Counted from the first letter of the stretch, positions 16,112 through 26,480 are shown. The stretch: 51,588 nt of DNA from Ferrithrix thermotolerans DSM 19514 (GCA_945862025.1 CAMAWU010000005.1:1-51588), one strand, 5' to 3'. Translations and numbers: made by a program. Notes: generated by a model not told the origin, from the sequence alone.

Positions 16112-17884
16112 TTAAATTATCGGCATTGCAACAATATGATTCGCGGCATCAACTATTGCGACATCGCTCGAAGTTCCGGCACGGCGATTGCGAACTTCAA
16201 CAACTCCCGTCGCCACACCACGACCAGCGATCACTATTCGCGGGGTGCCGATAAGTTCAGCATCTTTAAATTTGACACCTGGCGAAACACCTTTGCGATC
16301 ATCAAGTAACACAGTCATGTTTTGATCGTGCAGAGCAGTTGCGAGTGCTTCGCCAACAGTTGAGGTTTCATCACCGGGTTTGCCGGCAACAACAATGTGT
16401 ACATCAGTTGGTGAGACCGCGGAAGGCCACTTCAAACCAATTTCGTCGTGGTTCGCTTCGGCGATTGCTGCAACTGCTCGCGAGACTCCGATTCCGTAAG
16501 AACCCATTGTGACGACTTGTGATTTTCCGTTTTGGTCAAGCACAGTGAGTCCGAGTGCTTCGGCATATTTGCGACCCAGTTGAAACACGTGACCGATCTC
16601 AATGCCGCGGCGAATTCCTAACTTTGCGTTGCATTTTGGACATGCGTCACCGTCACGTACATCAGCGGCATCGATTACGCCGTCGCTTGCGAAATCACGA
16701 CCGTATACGAGACCTGCAACATGTCGACCTGACGCATTGGCACCAGTTATCCACGCGCTACCAATTGCAATGCTGCGGTCGAGTAAATATTTGATGCCAC
16801 TTGAGTTTTTTAACCCGAGCGACTGCGGTCCGATATATCCCTTGACGAGATTCTTGTTAGAAGCGAAATCTGCTTCTGTGAACTCAACGATTTCGGCTGG
16901 CGAGACTTGTGCTTCAAGACGCTTGGTATCGACATCACGATCACCTGGCACACCAACTGCGAGAGGTTCAAGGCGACCATCCGGATAACGCAAATTGACG
17001 ATGACATTTTTGAGTGTGTCGGCCGCCATCCACTGACGGTCGGCGCGCTTTAAATCAGATCGCGTGTTGAATAAATCAACCAAAGTAGCGATCGTCGGCG
17101 TTGCTGGCGTGTCGTGCACAACAGCCGCGCCAAGATTCGAGGATTCAATTTTGGCTGGTTCGCCGACTCGAACTGCTTCGGTGTTGGCCGAGTAGTCGCA
17201 CTTTGTACAACTGACGAATGTGTCTTCACCAGAATCACAAGGGAACAAAAACTCTTCAGAAGCCGACCCGCCCATTGCCCCTGACATCGCCGAGACGACC
17301 GCGTAAGGCAAACCCAACCGATCGAAGGTTCTTAAGTATGCGGCCCGATGTGCGTCGTAGCTGCGCTGCAAACCTTCGTCGTCCAGATCGAAACTGTATG
17401 AATCTTTCATCAAAAATTCGCGTCCACGCAACAGACCTGCGCGTGGGCGAGCCTCATCGCGAAACTTAGTTTGAATTTGGTAAAGCCACAGCGGTAGATC
17501 TTTGTAACTGCTGTACAAATCTTTGACTAAAAGTGTGAACATTTCTTCGTGAGTTGGACCAAGTAGATAATCGACACCGCGTCGGTCTTGTAAGCGAAAT
17601 AAATTCGGGCCATAGTCTGTCCACCGACCGGTTATTTCGTAGGGTTCGCGTGGCAACATCGCAGGAAAATGCACTTCTTGGGCGCCGATCGCATCCATTT
17701 CTTCGCGGACGATGGTTTCAACTCGATTCAGTGTTCGTAAACCAAGTGGCAACCATGTATATCCGCCAGGCGAAGCGCGACGAATATACCCTGCTCGAAC
17801 CAAGAGGCGATGACTTGGCACCTCGGCGTCAGCTGGGTCATCGCGTAATGTCCTTAAAAACATTGTTGACATCCGCAAAATCAC
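16112..17884 (-). CDS. proS: Prolyl-tRNA synthetase
   Basis: Charges tRNA-Pro with proline. The 590-residue protein is bacterial-type ProS with an editing insertion: class II motif 2 ([19 protein letters not shown]), motif 3 (GSYGIGVSR) and the anticodon-binding C-terminus ending in a short GTATGVV-like segment. The GTG at 17884 gives a start ([21 protein letters not shown]) that aligns well with actinobacterial ProS beginning MITRMS; ATG codons at 17872 and 17863 are alternatives. Divergent from rimP, first gene of proS-manA-GDSL. Confidence 0.96.
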   Translation of the reverse strand: MILRMSTMFLRTLRDDPADAEVPSHRLLVRAGYIRRASPGGYTWLPLGLRTLNRVETIVREEMDAIGAQEVHFPAMLPREPYEITGRWTDYGPNLFRLQDRRGVDYLLGPTHEEMFTLLVKDLYSSYKDLPLWLYQIQTKFRDEARPRAGLLRGREFLMKDSYSFDLDDEGLQRSYDAHRAAYLRTFDRLGLPYAVVSAMSGAMGGSASEEFLFPCDSGEDTFVSCTKCDYSANTEAVRVGEPAKIESSNLGAAVVHDTPATPTIATLVDLFNTRSDLKRADRQWMAADTLKNVIVNLRYPDGRLEPLAVGVPGDRDVDTKRLEAQVSPAEIVEFTEADFASNKNLVKGYIGPQSLGLKNSSGIKYLLDRSIAIGSAWITGANASGRHVAGLVYGRDFASDGVIDAADVRDGDACPKCNAKLGIRRGIEIGHVFQLGRKYAEALGLTVLDQNGKSQVVTMGSYGIGVSRAVAAIAEANHDEIGLKWPSAVSPTDVHIVVAGKPGDETSTVGEALATALHDQNMTVLLDDRKGVSPGVKFKDAELIGTPRIVIAGRGVATGVVEVRNRRAGTSSDVAIVDAANHIVAMPII

Positions 17885-17920
17885 GAGCCCTCACTTGGCG
17901 GCGCGTGAATCAGCGCCGTC

Positions 17921-17948
17921 TTAAACTTTAGTTCCGCGCCCCTATACT
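17921..17948 (+). promoter_or_regulatory. Putative promoter of rimP-nusA-infB
   Basis: TTAAAC at 17921-17926 and TATACT at 17943-17948, 16 bp apart, face rimP. Transcription from about 17955 would give a leader of about 145 nt containing the hairpin at 17979. Confidence 0.55.
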
Positions 17949-17978
17949 TAAGGCGACCTAAAAGTTCATTGAACCGAA

Positions 17979-18004
17979 GGCGTGGGTTTAGGCCCACGCC
18001 TTTT
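17979..18004 (+). terminator. Terminator-like hairpin in the rimP leader (possible attenuator)
   Basis: GGCGTGGG (17979-17986) pairs perfectly with CCCACGCC (17993-18000) around a 6-base loop and is followed by TTTTGTT, the form of an intrinsic terminator. It lies before, not after, the plus-strand genes and only about 25 nt into the predicted transcript, so it would act as an attenuator for the rimP-nusA-infB operon. NusA, encoded downstream, modulates termination, which allows feedback. Confidence 0.7.
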
Positions 18005-18099
18005 GTTCTCTATCGGGTGTCTTTTTAGTAAGTAAAAGGGCTATTTGATAGCGATTTGATAGTTATTTAACCGTGTTATTACGAGAAAGGAGATATCTA

Positions 18100-18699
18100 A
18101 TGGCCACGAGTTCAAACGAGAGTGCAGGCACGAATGTGGCAGGCACAAATGCAATAGCCACACGTATCACCGAACTCGTAACACCGATTGTTAGCGATCT
18201 CGGCCTTGACCTCTATGACCTCGAATTTAACAGTGGTGTCGTGCGAGTTGTCGTAGACACAAAACCTGGGTTACTGGGCGAAGATGGTCAACCTGCGGGT
18301 GTTGATCTCGAAAAAATTGGTGTGCTCACTCGGCTTATCTCAAAAGAGTTTGATCACTCAGAGCCGGTGCCAGGTCGCTACACACTTGAAGTGACGAGCC
18401 CAGGTCTTGAGCGCAACTTGCGTTTGCCGCGGCACTATGTTCGCGAGGTCAATAAGGTTATTAGTGTGCGATTGACCGCACCGCTTGAAAATAGCAATGA
18501 GCGCCGTGTGCAAGGTCTGCTCGTAAGCGCTGACGATCGCGAAATCACTGTGCGTAATGCAAGTGATGTCGAAATCGCAATTAATTACGCGATGATCGAT
18601 CGCGCTCGAACAGTTTTCGAATGGAAGCCGACTTCAAAGGAAGAAGCTCGCCACTCAAAGAAAAAATTCGCTACTACAACGGAGGCCAAAGCATCATGA
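18100..18699 (+). CDS. rimP: Ribosome maturation factor RimP
   Basis: Assists maturation of the 30S subunit. The 199-residue protein has the RimP N-terminal domain (GLDLYDLEF, VRVVVD), the conserved LEVTSPGLERNL segment and a C-terminal SH3-like domain. The frame is open from an upstream GTG at 18073, but the ATG at 18100 has a near-perfect AAAGGAG at 18086-18092 and is clearly the start. Its last codons overlap the nusA start (ATGA). First gene of the operon. Confidence 0.93.
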   Translation: MATSSNESAGTNVAGTNAIATRITELVTPIVSDLGLDLYDLEFNSGVVRVVVDTKPGLLGEDGQPAGVDLEKIGVLTRLISKEFDHSEPVPGRYTLEVTSPGLERNLRLPRHYVREVNKVISVRLTAPLENSNERRVQGLLVSADDREITVRNASDVEIAINYAMIDRARTVFEWKPTSKEEARHSKKKFATTTEAKAS

Positions 18700-19856
18700 G
18701 CAACATGGACATGTCAGAAGCGCTGCGCATGCTCGCAGCAGATCGCGGAATCACTATTGACGCGCTATTGCAAGTACTCGTCGAAGCATTAGCAACGGCG
18801 TATAAGAAGCGACCAGGTGCGGCAGAAGAAGTAATAGTCGGGGTAAACCCAGACAATATGGATATTTCTTTTACGGCATACGACGTAAATGACGACGGTG
18901 AATGGATCAACGAACGCGATGACACACCGAAGAAAGACGAACTCGGTCGCATCGCTGCGGTGACTTTCCGTCAAGTAATGAGTCAACGAATTCGCGAAGT
19001 AGAGCGTGAACGCAAGTTCGAAGAGTATGCGAACCGTGAAGGCGACATAGTTTCAGGAACAGTTCAAAAGACTGACACTCGATACACACTGCTTGATTTG
19101 GGACGCGTTGAGGCATTACTGCCACAAGCAGAACAAGTACTTGGAGAAACACGCGAACCTAATGCTCGACTAAAGGCATACATTGTTGAAGTGCGTCGCA
19201 CTCCAAAGGGTCCGCAGATTGTTGTCAGTCGCACTCACCCAGGTTTGATTATGCGACTATTCGAAATGGAAGTTCCTGAGATTGCTGACCGAATCGTTGA
19301 GATTAAATCGTGTGCTCGTGAACCGGGTCAACGCACAAAAATTGCGGTGTGGTCAAATGACAAGGCAATTGACCCTGTTGGTGCTTGCGTTGGCGCTCGT
19401 GGTGGCCGCGTGCGCATGGTTGTTAATGAACTGCGCGGAGAAAAAGTTGACATCATTCCGTTTAGCGAAGATAAGCGTGATTTCATCGCTAAAGCAATGT
19501 CACCAGCAAAAGTTACCGAAGTTCGTTTAAGTGCAGACGAAACTCAAGCCGATGTAATCGTGCCTGACTTTCAATTGTCGCTGGCGATCGGCAAGATGGG
19601 TGTAAACGCAACACTTGCGGCACGACTGACCGGCGTTCGCCTTGATATCAAGAGCGAGTCAGAAGCGGCTGCTGATGGCAATGCCGTTGTTCGTCGCTCT
19701 GTTGAGGCAGCCCCAGAATCGGTATATGCCGAAGGTGAATGGAAGACTAATACAAATTCTGGCGCTATGGAGTGGCATGCGGCCGATGGATCAATTCTCA
19801 GTCAAGAACAAGTTGCTGCGCAATCTGGTGCGTCAACAGAAGAATCGAAAGGCTAA
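18696..19856 (+). CDS. nusA: Transcription termination/antitermination factor NusA
   Basis: Binds RNA polymerase and controls pausing, termination and antitermination. Order: N-terminal polymerase-binding domain (to about residue 125), S1 domain (EGDIVSGTVQKTDTRYTLLDLG), then two KH domains (GACVGARGGRVRMVVNELRGEKVDI and LAIGKMGVNATLAARLTG). It lacks the C-terminal acidic repeats, as usual for actinobacteria. Start taken at the ATG overlapping the rimP stop, with GGAGG upstream; an ATG 9 bases later is possible. It sits 5 bp before infB with no ylxR gene between. Confidence 0.95.
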   Translation: MSNMDMSEALRMLAADRGITIDALLQVLVEALATAYKKRPGAAEEVIVGVNPDNMDISFTAYDVNDDGEWINERDDTPKKDELGRIAAVTFRQVMSQRIREVERERKFEEYANREGDIVSGTVQKTDTRYTLLDLGRVEALLPQAEQVLGETREPNARLKAYIVEVRRTPKGPQIVVSRTHPGLIMRLFEMEVPEIADRIVEIKSCAREPGQRTKIAVWSNDKAIDPVGACVGARGGRVRMVVNELRGEKVDIIPFSEDKRDFIAKAMSPAKVTEVRLSADETQADVIVPDFQLSLAIGKMGVNATLAARLTGVRLDIKSESEAAADGNAVVRRSVEAAPESVYAEGEWKTNTNSGAMEWHAADGSILSQEQVAAQSGASTEESKG

Positions 19857-19861
19857 GCACT

Positions 19862-22717
19862 TTGCCAAAGGCTAAACGCGTTCACGAGATCGCCAAAGAA
19901 CTCGGAATGACAAACGCTGAGGTCATTGACCTCAGCGGAAAACTTGGCATCGGTGTGAAGGGTCCATCCTCAACAGTTATTGATGCCCAGGCAGATCGAA
20001 TTCGTGCGCGAGCCGATCGAGAAGGCCTGACTCGCCCGACTCAGCCAGAAGATGTCTCGGCAAAACCAGTCAAAAAGGCTGCTGTTAAAAAAGTTGCTGT
20101 TGCGAAGAAAGTTGCCGGCGCCAAGAAGGTTGCTGGAGCAAAAAATATTACTGGCACATCGAAAGTTGACGATGTTGAAGTAGCACCGGTTGATGTACAA
20201 CAGCCGGTCGTGGCTTCCGTACCAGTTGTAGTAGGCGAGACTGAGATTTCAACTAGTCGTGTAGTTTCATCCGCTCAGCCGCATCGAGCAACTGCACCAA
20301 CTAGTGCTACTTCTAGTACTGCTTCGAATCAACCGGTTCGACAAATTCAACCGTTGCAACCAGAACCAGTTCGACCCGTTGCACAACCAGCGCCGGCAGC
20401 GCGCATTGCGCCGACTGCTCCAACAGTTCCGAATGTGCCGACTGTGCCAAGTCAACCTGCTCGCCCAGCAACACCTGGTGCGCGTCCGATTCCACCACCG
20501 CCAGGTTCGTCGCGTCCGATTCCACCACCACCGATTCCGCGTCGCCCAGAAGGTGGAGTAACTCGTCCGCCGTTTAATCGCTCAGCGCCTCGCAGTTCTG
20601 CTCCATCAACGAATGCACGCACTGGTCGAATTCCTGCGTCACAACTTGGTCGTGGTCCTGCTGGTTCGGGTGGTCGCACTTCTCCTGATCGTTCGGCTCC
20701 TGGCAGTCGACCTACTGGTGTCGGCGGTCGTCCGGGTGCGCCAACTGGTGGACGCGGAACCGCACTTGGTCGAAGTAGTCCAACTGGTCCTGGTGGTCGT
20801 CCAGCAGCAGGTCGTGGTCCTGGCGGCGGTCAACGTCGTGGTCCGCGTAAAAAAACTCGTGGTCAGCGTCGTCAAGAATTTGAAGAGCAACTTCCACAGA
20901 CGCCAACAAGTTATACGCCGAGCGCAAGTCCAGTTCCTGAAGGCATCGTCGTAATTGAGCGCGGAGGTTCTTCACAAGAGTTCGCGCCGAAATTAAATCG
21001 CACACCGGCTGATGTTGTTCGCTTTCTGCTTGAGCACGGTGAAATGGTCACCGCAACGATGACACTTGTTGACGAACAAATGGAACTCTTCGCACTCGAA
21101 ATTGGTGCAGAGATTCTTCTCGTAGATCCGGGTCAGCAAGAAGAACTTGAATTGCAAGCAATGTTTGATGACTCAGACGACGATGACCCTGAATTACAAG
21201 AAACTCGTCCGCCGATTATCACGATCATGGGGCATGTTGACCACGGCAAAACAACTCTGCTTGACAAGATTCGCAATGCCAATGTTGTCTCTGGCGAAGC
21301 TGGTGGAATAACTCAACACATCGGTGCATATCAAATTGAAAAGAGTGGCAAGCTAATTACTTTCATTGACACCCCTGGTCACGCTGCATTTACAAAAATG
21401 CGCGCTCGTGGTGCAGGGGTCACCGACATCGTTGTGTTGGTTGTTGCAGCAGATGACGGTGTGATGCCACAAACAATTGAAGCGATTAATCACGCTCGAG
21501 TTGCTGAAGTGCCGATTGTTGTAGCGCTTAACAAAATTGATAAAGATAATGCAGATGTTCAGCGTGTGCTTTCGGGGCTTGCAGAACAACAACTAACTCC
21601 AGAAGCGTGGGGTGGCGACACGATCGTGGTTGAGATGTCAGCGCAGAGCGGACTTGGCGTTGACGACTTGCTTGAGCAATTAAATGTTGTCGCCGAACTT
21701 GAAGAACTGACTGCGAACCCAACAGGTCGTGCAAAGGGTGTTGTGCTTGAAGCACAACTCGATATTGGTCGTGGGCCAGTGGTGACAATTTTGGTTGATA
21801 AGGGAATGCTCAAAGTTGGCGACCCAATTGTTGCTGGTGCTGCTTGGGGCAAAGTTCGCGCATTAATTAACGATCGTGGCGAGCAAGTGAAACAAGCAGG
21901 TCCTTCTTCGCCGGTGCAAGTTCTCGGGTTGTCTGCGGTTCCTGGTGCGGGTGAAGAATTTAGATCAGCACCCGATGAGCGCACGGCGCGAACTGTTGCT
22001 GCTGCACGTGAGCAGCGATATCGCACGATGAACCAACGGGGCGATGCTCGTGTTCAGCGCGGCGTGAAACTTGAAGATATCTTCACACAGATTCAGGCTG
22101 GCGAAGTCGCAACACTGAACGTGATCGTCAAAGCCGATGTGCATGGATCACTTGAAGCAGTAACTGAGAGTTTGCGCAAACTTGAGCGTGACGATGTGCG
22201 TGCCGCGTTCGTTCACCGTGGTGTTGGCTCAATAACCGAAAACGACATTTCGTTGGCGGCTGCAACGAACGCAACTTTGATTGGCTTCAATGTTCGTCCT
22301 GATCGCAAGATTCGCGAATTGGCCGAAAAAGAGAATGTAGAGATTCGAACTTACGAAATTATCTACAAGCTTCTTGAAGATGTTGAGAAGGCGATGAAGG
22401 GAATGCTCGCCCCAGAATTTATTGAAGTTGTGACTGGCGAAGCCGAAGTTCGTGAGATTTTCAAGGCACCAAAGGTTGGATCAGTTGCAGGATGTTCGGT
22501 AACTTCGGGTGTAATTACTCGTGGATCGAAAGTTCGATTCTTGCGCGACGGAACAATCATTTGGAAGGGCAATATCAATACATTGCGCCGCTTCAAAGAT
22601 GATGTTCGTGAAGTCCGTGAAGGTTTTGAGTGTGGCATAAGTTTGACTGACTTCCAAGATCTAAAGCCCGGTGATGTCATTGAGACCTACGAACTCAAAG
22701 AGGTTGAGCGCGTCTGA
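19862..22717 (+). CDS. infB: Translation initiation factor IF-2
   Basis: GTPase that brings initiator tRNA to the ribosome. The 951-residue protein has a first IF2-N domain ([20 protein letters not shown]), a long Ala/Lys then Pro/Arg/Gly-rich disordered linker to about residue 370, a second IF2-N domain, the G domain ([21 protein letters not shown]) and domains II-IV. I place the start at the TTG at 19862, which has AAAGG 9 nt upstream and immediately precedes the conserved domain; the open frame reaches back to 19772 inside nusA but that extension looks non-native. Neither rbfA nor truB follows. Confidence 0.95.
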   Translation: MPKAKRVHEIAKELGMTNAEVIDLSGKLGIGVKGPSSTVIDAQADRIRARADREGLTRPTQPEDVSAKPVKKAAVKKVAVAKKVAGAKKVAGAKNITGTSKVDDVEVAPVDVQQPVVASVPVVVGETEISTSRVVSSAQPHRATAPTSATSSTASNQPVRQIQPLQPEPVRPVAQPAPAARIAPTAPTVPNVPTVPSQPARPATPGARPIPPPPGSSRPIPPPPIPRRPEGGVTRPPFNRSAPRSSAPSTNARTGRIPASQLGRGPAGSGGRTSPDRSAPGSRPTGVGGRPGAPTGGRGTALGRSSPTGPGGRPAAGRGPGGGQRRGPRKKTRGQRRQEFEEQLPQTPTSYTPSASPVPEGIVVIERGGSSQEFAPKLNRTPADVVRFLLEHGEMVTATMTLVDEQMELFALEIGAEILLVDPGQQEELELQAMFDDSDDDDPELQETRPPIITIMGHVDHGKTTLLDKIRNANVVSGEAGGITQHIGAYQIEKSGKLITFIDTPGHAAFTKMRARGAGVTDIVVLVVAADDGVMPQTIEAINHARVAEVPIVVALNKIDKDNADVQRVLSGLAEQQLTPEAWGGDTIVVEMSAQSGLGVDDLLEQLNVVAELEELTANPTGRAKGVVLEAQLDIGRGPVVTILVDKGMLKVGDPIVAGAAWGKVRALINDRGEQVKQAGPSSPVQVLGLSAVPGAGEEFRSAPDERTARTVAAAREQRYRTMNQRGDARVQRGVKLEDIFTQIQAGEVATLNVIVKADVHGSLEAVTESLRKLERDDVRAAFVHRGVGSITENDISLAAATNATLIGFNVRPDRKIRELAEKENVEIRTYEIIYKLLEDVEKAMKGMLAPEFIEVVTGEAEVREIFKAPKVGSVAGCSVTSGVITRGSKVRFLRDGTIIWKGNINTLRRFKDDVREVREGFECGISLTDFQDLKPGDVIETYELKEVERV

Positions 22718-22735
22718 AGCGTCTAATCTGTCGTT

Positions 22736-23371
22736 GTGGCAGATCTTGAGTTTTTCTTTGATCCAGGTTGTCCGTGGGCTTGGGCAACTTCGCGTTGGAT
22801 CACAGAGGTTGTAAAAATTCGACACTATGAAGTGTCGTGGAAGTTTATTTCATTAGCAATGGTTAATGGTGATCGCGGCTATGCACCCGACGATGAGTAT
22901 CACAAAGTTATTCATAATTTTGGTCTGGCTACTTTGCGTGTCGCCAGCGCTGCTCGTGCGGCTGAAGGTAACGAGGGTGTAAGAAAGTTTTACACTGCGT
23001 TTGGCACATCATTTCATAATTTAAAAAAGCGTCAAGGTTCAGATACGAACCCACATCAAGTTCTGACAGAAATATTAAAGAGCCAATCACTACCGACACA
23101 ATGGGCCGATGCTTACGATGACGAAACGCATACACCGATAATTCGTTTCGAGACTGACTTGGCAATTTCGCGAGCAGGAAAAGACCTTGGCGCCCCGATT
23201 CTCACTTTTAAACCGGGCACTACTTCTGAGGGAACGTTTTTTGGTCCAGTGATTTCAAAAATTCCTCGTGGAGACGATGCTGTTAAATTTTGGGATGCAG
23301 TTGAGGCGGTTGCTACGACGCCAGGAATGGCAGAATTCAAACGTTCACGAATATCTTTGGACTTAACATAG
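22736..23371 (+). CDS. DsbA-family protein, Rv2466c-like (mycothiol-dependent reductase family)
   Basis: A 211-residue thioredoxin-fold protein with the helical insert of the DsbA family. FDPGCPWAWATSRWI and the C-terminal GPVISKIPRGDDA match the actinobacterial group named after mycobacterial Rv2466c, an oxidoreductase depending on mycothiol. The active site reads CPWA, so the second Cys of the CPWC pair of the mycobacterial enzyme is Ala here, implying a monothiol mechanism. Starts at GTG 22736, 18 bp after infB and probably co-transcribed. Cytoplasmic, no signal peptide. Confidence 0.83.
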   Translation: MADLEFFFDPGCPWAWATSRWITEVVKIRHYEVSWKFISLAMVNGDRGYAPDDEYHKVIHNFGLATLRVASAARAAEGNEGVRKFYTAFGTSFHNLKKRQGSDTNPHQVLTEILKSQSLPTQWADAYDDETHTPIIRFETDLAISRAGKDLGAPILTFKPGTTSEGTFFGPVISKIPRGDDAVKFWDAVEAVATTPGMAEFKRSRISLDLT

Positions 23372-23392
23372 AAATTTAGAATTGAGGTATTA

Positions 23393-24442
23393 ATGAAAGT
23401 TGTATATACGCCGGCACATTTGTTGCATAATCCAGAAGTTGAAATTGAACGATCGTCTGCTCATTCGCCGTTTGAGCACATTGGTCGTGCCGAAAAGATT
23501 CGTGAGACTTTGGCTGGCGACAAGGCTTTCGACTTTGTATCGCCGACTGCGTGGGGTACTGAACCGATAACCAAGATTCATAATCCAGGTTTATTGAAGT
23601 TTTTGTCGACAGCGTGGGCTGATTATCAGCGCGACGTAAAAGAAGTTCGCGAGGTTGTGCCTGACATGTTTTTTAAATCAAACCTGCGCGAACATATGGG
23701 TTCTCGTACTGAGCCAGAGTCAATCAACGGCAAATTGGGTTGGTGGTGTTTTGAAACGACAACACCGCTAACTGTCGGCACCTACGAGGCAGCGCGAGGT
23801 GCGGTTGATGTTGCTTTGAGTGCAACAAAAATTGTTTTGGATGGCGAAAAAAATAGTTACGGATTGTGTCGCCCGCCAGGTCATCATGCGACTACAGATT
23901 TATATGGCGGATATTGTTTTTTCAATAACGCGGCGATTGCAGCCCACCATGTTGCCAGCACAACTGGCACCAAAGTGACTGTGTTGGATGTTGATTATCA
24001 CCACGGCAATGGCACGCAGCAAATTTTTTATGAACGCGATGACGTGCAGTTTGTTTCGTTGCATGGTGACCCCGTGCGCGCTTATCCGTATTTCACTGGC
24101 TACGCCGAAGAGACAGGATCAAGTAAAGGACTTGGTTCGACGCTTAATTTGCCACTGGCTGCGCGCACCGATGATGACAGTTATCTAAAGTCACTTGAGC
24201 GTGCCTGCGAGAGTATCAAAAAGTTTGGCCCGTCGTTATTGATAGTTTCTCTTGGACTTGATACTTTTATCACTGACCCGATTAGTGATTTGTCTTTAAC
24301 GACTCCTGGATACGACCGTTGCGGTGCGCTAGTCGGAGCACTTGGCTTGCCAACTGTTGTGCTGCAAGAGGGCGGTTACGACGTAAATGCTCTAGGCGTA
24401 AATGTGCAATCTTGGTTGCACGGCCTCGCTCGCGCTAGTTAG
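23393..24442 (+). CDS. Histone deacetylase-family amidohydrolase (acetylpolyamine amidohydrolase-like)
   Basis: A zinc-dependent deacetylase-fold enzyme of 349 residues. RPPGHHATTD holds the catalytic His pair, GGYCFFNNAAIAA the next signature, DVDYHHGNGTQ the metal ligands Asp and His, and QEGGYD the C-terminal loop. Bacterial members include acetylpolyamine amidohydrolases and AcuC; length and the N-terminal HSPFEHIGRAEKI segment fit the former better. 21 bp after the DsbA-like gene, with TTGAGG upstream. Substrate not established. Confidence 0.88.
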   Translation: MKVVYTPAHLLHNPEVEIERSSAHSPFEHIGRAEKIRETLAGDKAFDFVSPTAWGTEPITKIHNPGLLKFLSTAWADYQRDVKEVREVVPDMFFKSNLREHMGSRTEPESINGKLGWWCFETTTPLTVGTYEAARGAVDVALSATKIVLDGEKNSYGLCRPPGHHATTDLYGGYCFFNNAAIAAHHVASTTGTKVTVLDVDYHHGNGTQQIFYERDDVQFVSLHGDPVRAYPYFTGYAEETGSSKGLGSTLNLPLAARTDDDSYLKSLERACESIKKFGPSLLIVSLGLDTFITDPISDLSLTTPGYDRCGALVGALGLPTVVLQEGGYDVNALGVNVQSWLHGLARAS

Positions 24443-24445
24443 TTT

Positions 24446-25321
24446 TTAGTGCTCGCGTAAATATTTTTCGAATTCAGCAGCGATCTCATCACCACTTGGA
24501 ATCGGTCCACCAAAATTAATTTCGGTCGTTCCGTTCGCGAGTTGCTCATCAAAACTTTGCTCAAGTTGTGTCAGCATTTGCGCGTGATCGTTGTTGCCGG
24601 CGATTAATTGATCAAGTCGTTCGCGTTGAGTAGTGGCTTGTTCGCGCATTGCTGAAACGTCGATTGATATTCCTCCAGAGTCGCACAATGCAGAAAGCAA
24701 AGCCGCCGACGCAGCAGGGTAAGGCATTGATGCAACATAATGTGGAACACGCGCCCATAATCCGAGCGCTTGAATTCTTCGCTCAAAAAGGGCATGTTCA
24801 ATTGCCGCTGCCATGCCAGCCGGTACATCGACAGAACTTTTTATATAAGGAAGATTTGCCACGAGATCTTTATCAGGTGATGTGCACGAAATATATACGG
24901 CTCGCGTATGCGGAGTGGCAAATGGGTACGCACCAATGCCGATCATGCGACGAACACCGAATTCAACGCTGATGTCGGCAATAGTTTGTGCAAATAGATG
25001 CCAACGAGTATCAGGCTCAGGGCCGGTAAGAAGTAATACATCTTTGCCATTGATGTCTTGGCCGAGTGCCATTTCTGGCGTCGACCAAATAAGTTTCGTA
25101 TTTACCCCATCGCGCAACTCCATAATTGGGCGTCGTGCTCGATAGTCAACAAAAGTATCGTTATCAAAAGAGATTATTGGTTTGGCATTTGTCTCTTTCG
25201 AAACTGATTCCATCGCGTTTGCGGCAGCCGAACTCGTGTCAATCCAGCCCGTCATCATTACGACTAGCAACGGCTCATTGATCTCTGGCATGTCACCAAT
25301 AATTGTGTACGGCTTATCCAT
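24446..25321 (-). CDS. PAC2 family protein
   Basis: A 291-residue protein of the PAC2 (proteasome assembly chaperone 2-like) family common in actinobacteria. Typical segments are PLLVVMMTGWIDTSSAAA near the N-terminus and GIGAYPFATPHTR in the middle; the C-terminal third is charged and probably helical. In actinobacteria these proteins are often linked with proteasome genes, but none is seen here, and molecular function is unproven. It lies 9 bp downstream of the phosphotransferase-like gene and converges with the HDAC-like gene. Confidence 0.83.
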   Translation of the reverse strand: MDKPYTIIGDMPEINEPLLVVMMTGWIDTSSAAANAMESVSKETNAKPIISFDNDTFVDYRARRPIMELRDGVNTKLIWSTPEMALGQDINGKDVLLLTGPEPDTRWHLFAQTIADISVEFGVRRMIGIGAYPFATPHTRAVYISCTSPDKDLVANLPYIKSSVDVPAGMAAAIEHALFERRIQALGLWARVPHYVASMPYPAASAALLSALCDSGGISIDVSAMREQATTQRERLDQLIAGNNDHAQMLTQLEQSFDEQLANGTTEINFGGPIPSGDEIAAEFEKYLREH

Positions 25322-25330
25322 TTTGTGACC

Positions 25331-26371
25331 TCAGTTTAGACGGGATAACGCTTCTTGCGCACTGTTGGCTGCGGCTTCAGTCTGCAACTTAAATGGCTCA
25401 AGATCGGCCGACTGCTTTTCTCCAAGTGCACCGCCTAAATATCGTGCATAAACGCCCTCGACGATGCAAGCAAGTTTCCAATAGGCGAAGGCTCGATAGA
25501 ACTCAATATTTGAAACATCGCGACCGGTAATTTTTGCGTATCGTGCGATTAAATCACTGCGATTCAAAAATCCTTTAACGGTTGTGTATTGCGACATCCA
25601 CGGAGACGCTTCATCGTTTGGTCCGGTCCAATAAACAGTAAGCAGACCCAGATCTGCGAGTGGGTCACCAAGAGTGCAGATCTCCCAATCAAGAACTGCT
25701 TGAATTTCTCCTTGAGAACTTACGATGCAATTATCAAGTCGATAGTCACCGTGCACAATCGTTGCTGGGCCTTGTTCTGGAATTCGCTTTGAAAGTTCAT
25801 CGTGCACTCGATCAATCGATGAAAGTTCACGAGTCTTTTGTGCATTCCATTGTCCGTACCAACGCTTCAGTTGACGAGCGATATAGCCCTCATGTCGACT
25901 GAAATCTTGTAGTCCGACTGCATTCAAATCAACGGCGTGAATTTTGGCCAAAGTTTCAACGAGTGATTCGCTCGCGCGGGTGCGTGTTTGTTCGGTCAAG
26001 ACTCTTTCGGCGATCGGAATGTCGCGGACAATGTGACCATCTACAAAATTCATCACATAAAATGGAGCACCGTTAATTTCTGTATCTGTGCATAATCCAC
26101 GCGCACGCGGAACAGGAACACCTGAGTTCTGCAGCGCCGCGATCATTCGGTGCTCGCGCCCCATGTCATGGGCGCTTGCAAGCCCGTGGCTAAGTGGCGG
26201 ACGGCGAAGAACATAGTGATTTTGATTTGTGTCGCGAACTGAAAAAGTCAAATTCGAATGACCACCAGCAATAAATTCAAAACTAAATGGACCTTGAGCA
26301 CCTTCGACATTGGCTTCAAGCCATTTCGTAACTTTTGGTGAGTCAATACCAGCGCCGACTGTGTCACTCAT
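25331..26371 (-). CDS. APH/ACAD10-like phosphotransferase family protein
   Basis: A protein-kinase-like fold of 346 residues: GGHSNLTFSV (nucleotide loop), YVLRRPP (Lys/Arg position), then VHGDYRLDNCIV (catalytic loop) and LDWEICTLGDPLADLG (metal-binding DxD-like). This pattern is typical of the ACAD10/11 kinase-like family rather than antibiotic resistance enzymes. I start at the ATG at 26371; the open frame continues to 26482 but would overlap the divergent thioredoxin gene. Probable kinase for a hydroxyacyl-type substrate (family knowledge, not shown here). Confidence 0.82.
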   Translation of the reverse strand: MSDTVGAGIDSPKVTKWLEANVEGAQGPFSFEFIAGGHSNLTFSVRDTNQNHYVLRRPPLSHGLASAHDMGREHRMIAALQNSGVPVPRARGLCTDTEINGAPFYVMNFVDGHIVRDIPIAERVLTEQTRTRASESLVETLAKIHAVDLNAVGLQDFSRHEGYIARQLKRWYGQWNAQKTRELSSIDRVHDELSKRIPEQGPATIVHGDYRLDNCIVSSQGEIQAVLDWEICTLGDPLADLGLLTVYWTGPNDEASPWMSQYTTVKGFLNRSDLIARYAKITGRDVSNIEFYRAFAYWKLACIVEGVYARYLGGALGEKQSADLEPFKLQTEAAANSAQEALSRLN

Positions 26372-26480
26372 TACAAGAAACCTATCTAAAATCTGCTGTG
26401 TCGTGCCACTTGCGACTAAACAATGCTCATGTGCTGTATCAAAAGTGCCTAAACAATACATGGGCAGTATCGTTTGAAGC

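Noticed and set aside
19772-19861. N-terminal extension of infB
   Set aside because: Overlaps nusA by 85 bp and precedes the conserved IF2-N domain with a non-native sequence; TTG 19862 has a ribosome site.
20304-21005. Several long open frames in other frames over the infB linker
   Set aside because: They are shadows of the repetitive Pro/Arg/Gly-coding DNA of infB and show no domain.
25331-26371. Aminoglycoside resistance gene
   Set aside because: Sequence pattern and lack of resistance context fit the ACAD10-like kinase family instead.
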